Below, in pieces: positions 24,780 through 32,998 of a DNA stretch of 64,000 bases (its first letter is position 1; each line of letters begins with the position of its first letter). This DNA is from Chloroflexota bacterium. Its GTDB lineage: Bacteria; Chloroflexota; Anaerolineae; Anaerolineales; UBA11579. The notes under the pieces were generated by a model. It was given only the letters and a program-made list of their open reading frames with translations, was not told the origin of the DNA and made no database searches. The translations under genes and the position numbers were made by a program. The stretch lies in contig JABJGH010000005.1 in assembly GCA_018662365.1 (NCBI GenBank), forward strand, positions 23,108-87,107. Direction: 5' to 3'.

Positions 24780-24809
24780 ATTATACCACTAGCCCAGTAA
24801 AATGGTCAA
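24780..24809 (-). promoter_or_regulatory. Promoter of the rpmH operon
   Basis: On the minus strand TTGACC, an 18-bp spacer ending in TGG, and TATAAT. It combines a good -35 with an extended -10, about 50 bp before the rpmH start, fitting a highly expressed ribosomal operon. Confidence 0.8.
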
Positions 24810-24874
24810 CGAGATATTATAAAAAGCAGTAAATATTGTCGAACGAATAAACTAATAAATTTATTGATAAATTG

Positions 24875-25303
24875 CTATTCGTCCTCGGGGGATCCAGCAC
24901 TACCTGGTTGTTCTACTTCGATCACTTCGCCCCGATAATTGACCCGTATTTTTAGTCCACTCATTCCCAAATAAGCGCGACTGCCCTCAGGAATCCCGGT
25001 TTCTAGAATCTGTTCAAATTGGTCTTCAATATTCTTTAATTGGTTATCGATCACAGCTTTGCTGAAGATGTCGTCGGCTCCGAGCATTTTTGCTGCCTGC
25101 TCACTCAATAAATCTTCATGGCCTTTGATCATATCGCCCATTTGAGATAAAACTTCTCGATCAATTTTTTCTGCTGGGATATGACGATGGAAACCCTGAT
25201 CGTTGACGACATACATCGGTTCATCACCGACTTTTGTCGCTTCAACCGGGTTATCGTATTCATCGAAAATCAATCCAGCGAATAAAGGTTCTTTTTGTGA
25301 CAT
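24875..25303 (-). CDS. Hypothetical protein, acidic
   Basis: 142 residues, acidic, without signal peptide or membrane helix. The N-terminal half reads like a small beta-domain (LIFDEYDNPVEATKVGD, then MYVVNDQGFHRHI); the middle is helical (SEQAAKMLGADDIFSKA, KNIEDQFEQIL) and the end is a short beta stretch (SGLKIRVNYRGEVIEVE). I do not recognise a family. It lies upstream of rpmH, a place often occupied by dnaA in other bacteria, and is transcribed in the same direction as its neighbours. Confidence 0.75.
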   Translation of the reverse strand: MSQKEPLFAGLIFDEYDNPVEATKVGDEPMYVVNDQGFHRHIPAEKIDREVLSQMGDMIKGHEDLLSEQAAKMLGADDIFSKAVIDNQLKNIEDQFEQILETGIPEGSRAYLGMSGLKIRVNYRGEVIEVEQPGSAGSPEDE

Positions 25304-25417
25304 AGTTCAAATAGTTTACCTGATTTTATTGGCGGATGTTGTAAGAAATTTATTAAATGGGGGAGGAGGATAATTCTTGGAAATTAGATATATATTTGGA
25401 CGAAACTCTAAAAATCT

Positions 25418-26515
25418 CTAAATAATTTCTACTTGGGTGCCGTAATTCGGGTCGTCGTTATAACTGAGCTGTTCTTGAGGAGTGACATATGGGGTGGTCC
25501 ACCGATAGATCCATTTCGCATCATCTGGACTGAGGTTTATGCAGCCATGACTCCGGGGAGTACCAAAGTCATTATGCCAAAAGGCACCATGAAAAGCAAT
25601 TCCCAGGTTGGTGATATAGCTTAACCAGGGCACACCGGGCAGGTCATACCCGCCAAAGAGAATATTACTGGCTAAAAGATGTTGAGAAGGACGCTTATAA
25701 AAAGTGTTGAATTCCCCTGTGGGTGTCGTGTAAAAAATATTCTTTTCGGCATCACCAGTGGAAACAATTGCGGTGAAAACTGTTTTGTCATATTCATAAG
25801 CTGTTACAGTTTGGTTGCTCAAATCAACCTTAATTCTTTTTTCCTCTATCGGCACCTTAGGAGAAAGGAGACTAAGTTCTGAATATGGGATCAGACGAAG
25901 ATGTTGTGCGGGTACATAATAATAATTGCCGACATCTTTATCATCTTTGATTTCGTACCAAGCTCGATCTTTTTGATCGAAAACCGTTCTTTTTACCCAA
26001 TAAGTTGTTTTGAAATAACACCGGTAACTCGGACTAGAATTAAAAGTAGCAGTCGGATAGGCATTGGTATAGGGTACCGTAACCTCAGCTAATACTCCCC
26101 ATTTGCTAATATCTTTGCTTACAGGATTAAAGTTGATCGATACAGGTTGAAGTAAAGAGCTGTGTAAAAAGGCATCTTTTTTGATTTCGATCCATGGTTT
26201 TCCTGCTTTTCCTAGATCCATGTCCAATACAGTTTTCCTTACAGGGAGGATGCTGTCCTGTTTAAAGGTATGTATTTGGGGGCTATCAAAAGAGGGCTTG
26301 CTGTGCACATGAATCAGTTTGTCCATCACCCGCCCATATTTTTTGATATCACCCTCTTGATCAAATATTAATTCTTGAGGAAAAGAGGAGTTAGAGGAGA
26401 AATTTTTTATTGCAGAAGATAGCAAAAGAGGACCACTCGATGCGGAAATAAATCCGATCGTGCTAAGTCTAAGAAATTCTCTTCTGGAGAGGTTGGGTTT
26501 CTTCTGATGGGTCAT
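25418..26515 (-). CDS. L,D-transpeptidase with twin-arginine-like signal
   Basis: 365 residues. The N-terminus SRREFLRLSTIGF followed by a hydrophobic stretch matches a twin-arginine (Tat) signal. Two SH3-like regions follow (about 60-120 and 140-210), then the YkuD catalytic domain (about 225-350). Its active-site block is HGAFWHNDFGTPRSHGCINL, with catalytic Cys and the two His residues. Such enzymes make 3-3 peptidoglycan crosslinks or attach proteins to the wall. It neighbours another L,D-transpeptidase and an amidase on the same strand. Confidence 0.92.
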   Translation of the reverse strand: MTHQKKPNLSRREFLRLSTIGFISASSGPLLLSSAIKNFSSNSSFPQELIFDQEGDIKKYGRVMDKLIHVHSKPSFDSPQIHTFKQDSILPVRKTVLDMDLGKAGKPWIEIKKDAFLHSSLLQPVSINFNPVSKDISKWGVLAEVTVPYTNAYPTATFNSSPSYRCYFKTTYWVKRTVFDQKDRAWYEIKDDKDVGNYYYVPAQHLRLIPYSELSLLSPKVPIEEKRIKVDLSNQTVTAYEYDKTVFTAIVSTGDAEKNIFYTTPTGEFNTFYKRPSQHLLASNILFGGYDLPGVPWLSYITNLGIAFHGAFWHNDFGTPRSHGCINLSPDDAKWIYRWTTPYVTPQEQLSYNDDPNYGTQVEII

Positions 26516-26634
26516 TAATATGCTAATCCGATTATTTAATACCTAAATACGATAAACCTATGGATGTAAAAAACTATTATTTCTAATTGTACTTTGATTT
26601 TTGGGATCAAAAAAATATTATCTGAAGCTATCTC

Positions 26635-27639
26635 TTAATAATGGACATTTACCCAAGTACCCACTGTTGCAAAATTGTACATCCAGGCCGCATCGGATTG
26701 GGATAAATTCACACAACCATGGCTCATTGGTGTGCCAAAATTTGAGTGCCAATACGTACCATGGATCGCGTAACCAGAATAGAAATACATCACATGGGGG
26801 ACGCCTGGCAAATTATATCCGGGTCCAGACATCGTTTGGGAATTATATTTAATATATATTTGGAAAGAACCAACAACGGTTGGATACTGCCATGTGCCGG
26901 TCGAGGCAATAAAGCTATTGACAATTGTATTCCCCTGATAGGCAGTAACTCTTTGTTGGCTGAGATCTACATCGATCCAAGCACCATTTTGGCTGAAGGT
27001 CGGTTCATAGGTATCAACCACTGGTACGGGTGTGGGGGGAGGATAGGTCGCTGTAGGAGTAAATGTTGCAGTTGGCAAAGGAGTAGGTGTATTTGTTGGC
27101 GTTGTTGTTGGAGTTGTTGTGGGTGTAGAGGTAGTTGTGGCTGTTGCGGTATGTGTTTCTTTGACAACGACGACAGAAAAATCTTCATTTCCCTGAGAGT
27201 TTAGCGGGGCAGGAATTAAATTGGGGACTGAGAAACCAATCACTGCAATTAATCCAATGATCAACAAGGGGCCAGCAACTAAGCTAAGTATATTTTTCCT
27301 GGGTTTTGAAATAGAAGGTTCATAGATATCTGCCTTCTCTGAGGCATAAACAATTTTGGGTTCAGGTCTTTCCACTTTTGGGACTCTGTTGCGCGCCCAT
27401 GCCATCCCCTTTTTTGCCATCTTGCTTTCTGGGTTGATTTCTAAAGCCCGTTTAAGATATTCTACACTTGCTTTGGGCGATGCCAAAGCTGCCAAAATGA
27501 TCCATGGTTCTTCCCGGTTAGGTAGAACGGCAACAGCTTGCATTGCCCAATGTCTTGCTTCTGCTTTATTCCCACTCAATAATGCTTTATTGGCAATTTT
27601 TATTAATTTTATTGCTGAGGGACTAGGTTTTGTGATCAT
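26635..27639 (-). CDS. L,D-transpeptidase with cytoplasmic TPR-like domain and Thr/Pro linker
   Basis: 334 residues. Residues 1-75 resemble a TPR-like helical unit (AEARHWAMQAVAVLP, LKRALEINPESKMA), then a basic segment, one membrane helix near 120-140, a Thr/Pro-rich linker (about 165-205) and the YkuD domain (about 212-334) with HGTYWHSNFGTPMSHGCVNL. The layout places a protein-interaction domain inside the cell and the transpeptidase outside on a flexible stalk. The start overlaps the amidase stop (ATGA), so the two are coupled. Confidence 0.92.
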   Translation of the reverse strand: MITKPSPSAIKLIKIANKALLSGNKAEARHWAMQAVAVLPNREEPWIILAALASPKASVEYLKRALEINPESKMAKKGMAWARNRVPKVERPEPKIVYASEKADIYEPSISKPRKNILSLVAGPLLIIGLIAVIGFSVPNLIPAPLNSQGNEDFSVVVVKETHTATATTTSTPTTTPTTTPTNTPTPLPTATFTPTATYPPPTPVPVVDTYEPTFSQNGAWIDVDLSQQRVTAYQGNTIVNSFIASTGTWQYPTVVGSFQIYIKYNSQTMSGPGYNLPGVPHVMYFYSGYAIHGTYWHSNFGTPMSHGCVNLSQSDAAWMYNFATVGTWVNVHY

Positions 27640-28424
27640 TCGGCATCTGGTAAGGAGGCATCTTCATTACGAATATAACAAAGAATACCCTGAGTAATTC
27701 CTTCGGCAACGAGATCGGGGTTTTGAGTGAGTAATTGCCGGTCTAAATTCATGAAACCAACCTCAATAATTGCAGCGGCAGTTTGATTATGGATTTCATT
27801 AAAAGCATGATAACTGGTCATATCTTCGGTAACTGATCCTGCATGGAAATTTAATTTGGTTGCTTCCATATATCTGCTAGTAAGACAGGCCACTAGGCGA
27901 TTGGCATTGTCTAAATGTGAGGTTGCTAAGGCAGCAGCGACTTTGAATCCTGTTGCCTGATTGTTGATGAATGCACAAGAGTCGGCATGTATTGAAACCA
28001 AAGCTAAAGCACGATATTGGGGGAGACGATCATCCTTTTCACCAAGTAAGTCCACATCAAATCCCTCGCTAATTAAATTTGCTCTTACACGATCTGCGAT
28101 ACTAAAATTGATGTCTACTTCTTGCAAATTTGTTCCATCTTCACAAACCGCTCCACTGTCAAATTGATAATGACCGGAAACAATCCCAATTCGAGGCCTC
28201 GGTCTTGGTGTAGGCGTGGGTAAAAATTGCCCATCACTGCCATCATTGGGAGAAAAAACATCACCAAAGCTGTCACCAAGGCCAAAGGGGATTAATCCTA
28301 AAGGGGTCCAAGTGGTGAAAAGAGTAGCCAATATTGCGCCACTAAATAGGACAATCCATAATTGTCTGAGTAGTTTTACACGAGCAGGTTTTTCACTCAG
28401 AGGTTTTTCATTTTGATTTTCCAT
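27636..28424 (-). CDS. N-acetylmuramoyl-L-alanine amidase (Amidase_3)
   Basis: 262 residues from the ATG at 28424, which has AGGAC 8 bp upstream; an in-frame ATG at 28487 is an alternative. One membrane helix (about 22-42 of the chosen form), a short Pro/Arg-rich linker (PTPTPRPRPRIG), then the zinc amidase fold: SGHYQ (His), LQEVDIN (Glu), SIHADS (His) and the catalytic Glu in AAIIEVGFMN. It cleaves the amide bond between muramic acid and the stem peptide. It is the first gene of a coupled pair with the L,D-transpeptidase. Confidence 0.9.
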   Translation of the reverse strand: MENQNEKPLSEKPARVKLLRQLWIVLFSGAILATLFTTWTPLGLIPFGLGDSFGDVFSPNDGSDGQFLPTPTPRPRPRIGIVSGHYQFDSGAVCEDGTNLQEVDINFSIADRVRANLISEGFDVDLLGEKDDRLPQYRALALVSIHADSCAFINNQATGFKVAAALATSHLDNANRLVACLTSRYMEATKLNFHAGSVTEDMTSYHAFNEIHNQTAAAIIEVGFMNLDRQLLTQNPDLVAEGITQGILCYIRNEDASLPDAE

Positions 28425-28640
28425 ATCGATTGTCCTATTATTATTTATTTTGAACTGGTTTTCAGGTGAAAAAAGGGAAGTTTTCATATTAAATCATAAA
28501 AAATCGCAACTTTCACCCCCTAAAAGGAGTTTAGAGGTCTATAATGACTTTGTATCTCTAAAAAACATGAATTTAATTGCTCATCTATATATTTAAATTA
28601 TGATAAAAAGTTGATATTCCTCGGATAAAATAATTAAATC

Positions 28641-29153
28641 ATGAAAGAAAATAAAAAAGAACCCTTAAGTGAAAAACAAATCAGAGAAGTGATGCGCAAC
28701 TGGGCTACTGGTGTAACTGTTGTTACATCAAACCATTCAAACCAAAACCATGGGATGACGGTCAGTTCTTTTTCTTCAATTTCTTTAGAACCCCCGCTTG
28801 TAATGATCGCCCTGGAAAGGTCTACCCGAACCCGGCAATTGGTAATCGATTCTAAAGCTTTTGGCATCACGATCCTTTCGGAAAATCAGCAGGAAATTTC
28901 CAATCAATTTGCGGGCTGGGTGACCGATGAAGGGGATCGATTTGAGGGATTAGAAACATTTACTTTGGATTCGAAATCCCCGATGATCAAGGGCGGATTG
29001 GGATATATGGATTGTAAGGTTGAAAGTGTATATGAAGTGGGTACTCATACCTTAATTATTGGAGAGGTCACATCCATAAAAATCAATGAGGGTAATGGAA
29101 CAAGCGATCCGCTACTCTATTTCAATCAAAAATATCATCAATTAAAAAAATAA
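28641..29153 (+). CDS. Flavin reductase family protein (FMN-binding split barrel)
   Basis: 170 residues. Matches the flavin reductase-like domain: an RNWATGVTVVTS motif near residue 17, GMTVSSFSSISLEPPLVMIAL near 35, and LIIGEVTSI near 138. It binds FMN and reduces flavins with NAD(P)H, usually to feed a monooxygenase, but no partner oxygenase is adjacent. A TAAAAT lies 9 bp before the ATG and no Shine-Dalgarno is evident. A hairpin with T-run follows. Confidence 0.88.
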   Translation: MKENKKEPLSEKQIREVMRNWATGVTVVTSNHSNQNHGMTVSSFSSISLEPPLVMIALERSTRTRQLVIDSKAFGITILSENQQEISNQFAGWVTDEGDRFEGLETFTLDSKSPMIKGGLGYMDCKVESVYEVGTHTLIIGEVTSIKINEGNGTSDPLLYFNQKYHQLKK

Positions 29154-29173
29154 AATTTCCAAATATAAAATTT

Positions 29174-29219
29174 AAAAGAGTCGGTTGACTTGGAAATTTT
29201 TCTAGCTGCCGACTCTTTT
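29174..29219. terminator. Terminator between convergent genes
   Basis: Arms at 29174-29184 and 29209-29219 (11 bp) with a 24-base loop; A-rich on the left and T-rich on the right, so it may work in both directions between the flavin reductase and the lipoprotein gene. Confidence 0.7.
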
Positions 29220-29261
29220 ATTTTAAGAAATTCTTGCGGAATTAATATTTAAATTTCGAAA

Positions 29262-30482
29262 TTATGGTCCCCATTGCAAATCAAATCCTTGGGGTACGAG
29301 AGGGAGAACTGGGTTTCCCAGCGTGTCTACTAAAACGATCGCACCCGTACGGGGCCAACTTAAAGGTCCAGGGGCAGGTTGAACGAGGATGGCCATAACT
29401 CCGGCGTCATCCCAAAGTGCTTCATAGTTCTCCCAGGATTCGGGGCGGACCTGGAAGAGCCCAGTAATTCCATCGGCTGCAGTGTGAACCATTGTAAGGG
29501 GTGGATCATAATCACCAGACTCAGGCATATTATGGTAAAAGAATACCAAGTCGCCATTCGGCAATTCTTTTGGCCACCCTGCAAAATTATAGGTGCCGTC
29601 CAATGCTTCGGTGGGTAATAATATTGTTTCTGCACCCGTCACCGCATCATAGCGCCATAACCCAGATTCGATCAATCCTAAAACTGGGCTCCCTACTACT
29701 ATAAAATCGCCCGCCTGACTCCAATCATAGTCACAGCAGGTAATTCCATAGCCGAGAACAAGATTAGTATCTGTGGAAGGGGTGTAGATTGAAAGGGTTC
29801 CACCCTCCAACCAAGCAACTGAAACGATGATCTGAGATCCATCAGGAGACCAAGTGGATGGATCATATAAGGCTTGAGGCCCGATGCTTCCACCCCCATA
29901 ATCGATTGTCTCGCTAGGGATAAGTAATTCAGATAATCCGGTGGTGAAATTATAGAAATTTAATCCCCCGCGACCATAAGCCAATATATTTCCATCTGGG
30001 GACCATGAAACGGTTCTGATCCTTTCAAGATAAATAAAAACGTTGGAACTTTCGTCAACTGGACCGCCGTCAATCAACATCATTCGATTGGTGCCATCGG
30101 CATCAATAAGGAAAATTTGGTTGTCAACAATATAGGCAACTCTGCCATTTACGGGGTTTACCGTGTAATTGCCAACGCTCACAATTTCGTTTGTGATCTG
30201 TGTAATTGTTACCCCATCTCTTTCTAACCGCCAAACCTGAAAAATTTCAGGGCTAGATTCGGCACGGTAATAAAGGGACTGAGGAAGCAAATAATCTGGT
30301 TCTACCGTTGGGTCAACAGGGGGATCTACCGGTGCTGCCTCAGTTTCGCTCTCACGAGTTGCAGCGACACTTGTGGCGATGATCTCATCATTGGTTAAGC
30401 CTGAATTATTGTTGCCAGAAAAGCTACAAGCTAATGAAACAATTAACAATATACCAAGAGCTAAGAATAGTTTATTTTTCAT
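29262..30482 (-). CDS. Lipoprotein with WD40/TolB-like beta-propeller
   Basis: 406 residues. Signal peptide with lipobox SLAC (Cys19), a Glu/Pro-rich spacer, then propeller repeats recognisable by SWSPDG, TWSPDGSQI and DWSQAGDF, as in TolB-like WD40 repeats. Predicted to be a membrane-anchored extracellular binding protein. It is monocistronic, with AAAGGAA before the ATG. No enzyme motif is seen. Confidence 0.85.
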   Translation of the reverse strand: MKNKLFLALGILLIVSLACSFSGNNNSGLTNDEIIATSVAATRESETEAAPVDPPVDPTVEPDYLLPQSLYYRAESSPEIFQVWRLERDGVTITQITNEIVSVGNYTVNPVNGRVAYIVDNQIFLIDADGTNRMMLIDGGPVDESSNVFIYLERIRTVSWSPDGNILAYGRGGLNFYNFTTGLSELLIPSETIDYGGGSIGPQALYDPSTWSPDGSQIIVSVAWLEGGTLSIYTPSTDTNLVLGYGITCCDYDWSQAGDFIVVGSPVLGLIESGLWRYDAVTGAETILLPTEALDGTYNFAGWPKELPNGDLVFFYHNMPESGDYDPPLTMVHTAADGITGLFQVRPESWENYEALWDDAGVMAILVQPAPGPLSWPRTGAIVLVDTLGNPVLPLVPQGFDLQWGP

Positions 30483-30585
30483 GATTCATTCCTTTTAGTT
30501 TGGTTAAATTTATAATAATTTATCTCTTTAATGAAAAGCTATTTCAAATTTACTCTACAAGTATGGAAATATTGGTTAAGTAAGG

Positions 30586-30852
30586 TTATACCTGCTCAAA
30601 ACGATCCACATTGATCACAAAAAGGGTTGCCCTTTTGAGATCAGGGGAATCATTTTTGCTCGTATTTTCTTTAATCAGGCTAACAACCTGATCCACTTTT
30701 TTATCATCCACGCCGATCATTAAGGTAGCATTTCCTCTTCTAAAAAAAGCACCTTTTGAGGGTAATACTGTTATCCGGTATCCCTCATCATTTAATGCCT
30801 CAGTGACCTCATCCTTATCGCTATCTTGAATGATACAAATGATCATTTTCAT
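30586..30852 (-). CDS. PII-like c-di-AMP receptor (DUF970/DarA-type)
   Basis: 88 residues. Matches the cyclic-di-AMP receptor family (DarA/PstA, formerly DUF970) with a PII-like ferredoxin fold: MIICIIQDSDKDEVTEALN, then a GAFFRRGNATLMIGVDDKKVDQV block, in which the Gly-rich turn and RRGN contact the ligand in known members. It is about 20 residues shorter than the usual ~110, mainly in the T- and B-loop regions. It lies 2 bp downstream of the antiporter, whose C-terminal domain it resembles along its full length. Confidence 0.85.
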   Translation of the reverse strand: MKMIICIIQDSDKDEVTEALNDEGYRITVLPSKGAFFRRGNATLMIGVDDKKVDQVVSLIKENTSKNDSPDLKRATLFVINVDRFEQV

Positions 30853-30854
30853 AG

Positions 30855-32831
30855 TTAAAATTCCTCGTATTTTTCAATTTGAATGGCGAAAATTGATGTC
30901 CCATTCAAAATAATTTCTTCCTCATTCTTTGATCCCAAAAGTTTCAAAAATGGGGATTCAAAGGTCGGTTCCACAATACAGCAGCTCATAATTGCTTGAG
31001 CTACTTCTTCAAGCTGACTTTTTTCTACCCCCATCATCAACGTTGTCACAGGTTGGCCGCTATTCCCTGAAGTGCTATCGTGTTGTGTGGTGGGAATACC
31101 TAAAATATTTAGGGTTGTAAGTGTATTCCCAAGATCATTCTCGTTTACAGTGGCGGTCAAGAGATGGGTAATAGGTGGAGCTCCCTCTGTTCGATGAACA
31201 AGAAAGTCCCCATAACTGAATTCTCGATTGAGTAAAGCATTATCGACTTCGCTTACTAATTGAGAGAATGTATCGTCTGAAAGGGCGCCATTGGAAAGCA
31301 ACCGATTATATGTGCTTCTTTGGGCACGGAGGGCTTCTTCATACGCAAGGCCAAACTCTGCCACCTCAACTGACCGGTTTTCATGCAAAATCTCTTTGAC
31401 GGCATTTCTTCGGTTTTCGATCACCCGTTTCATTGGACTTTGAATTAAATCCCAGGCATGTTGTGAGATCAGACCCTCATTATTTAATTCTTGTAGATGA
31501 TCAAAGGATGCTTTTGATGCGACTGCCCTCGCCTGATTAAGTTCGTAGGCTTCTTGAGTTGAACTCCGTTGAATCAATTGCAATCTTTTGATCAAAGATT
31601 GCATTGTAGTTCCCTGAACCAGCAGGGAGAATAATACAACACCGTAAGACATGACCTGGATCAATTTTGCCATCTCTAATAAATTTTCATCAATTCCTGG
31701 ATTATCACTCATGATAGAAACCATTGCCTGGGGTAAACCCAAAGCAAGGGCTAGAGATATCGCCCCCCTCAATCCCCCCCAATATAAAACGTGCTGAACT
31801 CTGATGGGGATCTGGCGACTGAGATTTGAAAATAAATAAATCGTAACCGCCCTAGCGATCAATACAGCAAGGATTGCAATTAGAATAAACTGCCAATTTT
31901 CAACCATAACCCGTAACTCAATAATTAACCCGATCATTAGAAATACTAGACTATTTGCGAGAAAAGCGGCATATTCCCAAAAATGGTTCAAGGCTATTCT
32001 GGTGGTTGGGCTCATTCTACGAAAGCCGATATTTCCAGTTACTAATCCTGCAGCAACTACCGCCAAAACGCCACTGGTATGAAACGATTCTGCAATAAGA
32101 TAAGACCCATAAGCAGCGACCATTGTGAGTGTAATCTCGATCAAATGGTCATTAATTCGATTAATGATCGATGCAATTACGCTGCTAAGAATCGCCCCGA
32201 TTACTAAGCCACCACCTGCAACCCGAATAAAATCAATTGTGGTTGAAGATAAACTGAAATCTTTCACACCAAGTGCAATGAGCAACATTAGGTTGTAAAT
32301 TACGATGGCAGTACCATCGTTCAGCAAGCTTTCCCCTTCCAGCAAAATCTGAAGTTGTTTGGGTACTCCCATTGATCTGAAAAGAGCCACTACGGCAACT
32401 GGATCTGTCGCAGCAATTAATGCACCAAAAACCAAAGCCATTTCCCAGGTTAAGGGAGCACCTGCCCAAAATATGAGTCCGCCCACAAGGAACATGGTGA
32501 GAATCACGCCAGGTATTGCAAAGGTGAGAATGATGCGAATATAGCGACCTAATTCATTGAATTTAATATGGGTTGCAGCCTCAAAAATTAGGGGAGGAAC
32601 CAAAAGGCCGAGAATGATCTGAGGAGCTAAAAATCCTCGTAATATTTCAGAGTCAAATAACTGTTGTTGTCCCTGGGCTTCCTGAATAAGTAATGCGGCA
32701 CTCAATCCTACTAGGACCAAGGCAACCGTATAAGGCATTTTAAATCGGCGGATGGTGATAGCGACGACACTTGCAATAAATAAAAGCAAAATGACTATTT
32801 CTGCAATTTGTTCAATTTCTAAAAAGTCCAT
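30855..32831 (-). CDS. CPA1 Na+/H+ antiporter with C-terminal PII-like domain
   Basis: 658 residues. Residues 1-410 are a 12-13-helix cation/proton antiporter with the family motifs FGALIAATDPVAVVALF (about 125-141), GESLLNDGTAIV (about 155-166, with the ion-binding Asp) and GGLRGAISLALAL (about 330). A cytoplasmic helical region (about 415-550) links to residues 553-658, which align with the 88-residue c-di-AMP receptor encoded next to it: TTLMMGVEKSQLEEV corresponds to ATLMIGVDDKKVDQV, and the ends TSIFAIQIEKYEEF and ATLFVINVDRFEQV also match. The RRGN-type ligand turn is not conserved. CAGGA precedes the ATG. Confidence 0.92.
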   Translation of the reverse strand: MDFLEIEQIAEIVILLLFIASVVAITIRRFKMPYTVALVLVGLSAALLIQEAQGQQQLFDSEILRGFLAPQIILGLLVPPLIFEAATHIKFNELGRYIRIILTFAIPGVILTMFLVGGLIFWAGAPLTWEMALVFGALIAATDPVAVVALFRSMGVPKQLQILLEGESLLNDGTAIVIYNLMLLIALGVKDFSLSSTTIDFIRVAGGGLVIGAILSSVIASIINRINDHLIEITLTMVAAYGSYLIAESFHTSGVLAVVAAGLVTGNIGFRRMSPTTRIALNHFWEYAAFLANSLVFLMIGLIIELRVMVENWQFILIAILAVLIARAVTIYLFSNLSRQIPIRVQHVLYWGGLRGAISLALALGLPQAMVSIMSDNPGIDENLLEMAKLIQVMSYGVVLFSLLVQGTTMQSLIKRLQLIQRSSTQEAYELNQARAVASKASFDHLQELNNEGLISQHAWDLIQSPMKRVIENRRNAVKEILHENRSVEVAEFGLAYEEALRAQRSTYNRLLSNGALSDDTFSQLVSEVDNALLNREFSYGDFLVHRTEGAPPITHLLTATVNENDLGNTLTTLNILGIPTTQHDSTSGNSGQPVTTLMMGVEKSQLEEVAQAIMSCCIVEPTFESPFLKLLGSKNEEEIILNGTSIFAIQIEKYEEF

Positions 32832-32998
32832 AACATTTTCCTGAAATAATTAATTAAAAATAACTGGTTAGCAATTTAATGAAGCTACTACTAAAAAGAA
32901 GAGGGACAATGTCCTATTTTAATCGATTTTTTAGGTAAATCTCGATCAATATAATTACCTTTATTAGTGAGTGCTTGAAAATTTATTTTTATGCTGAT

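Noticed and set aside
24731..24874. Possible oriC upstream of rpmH
   Set aside because: AT-rich, but no DnaA boxes or repeated 9-mers seen; it is explained by the rpmH promoter.
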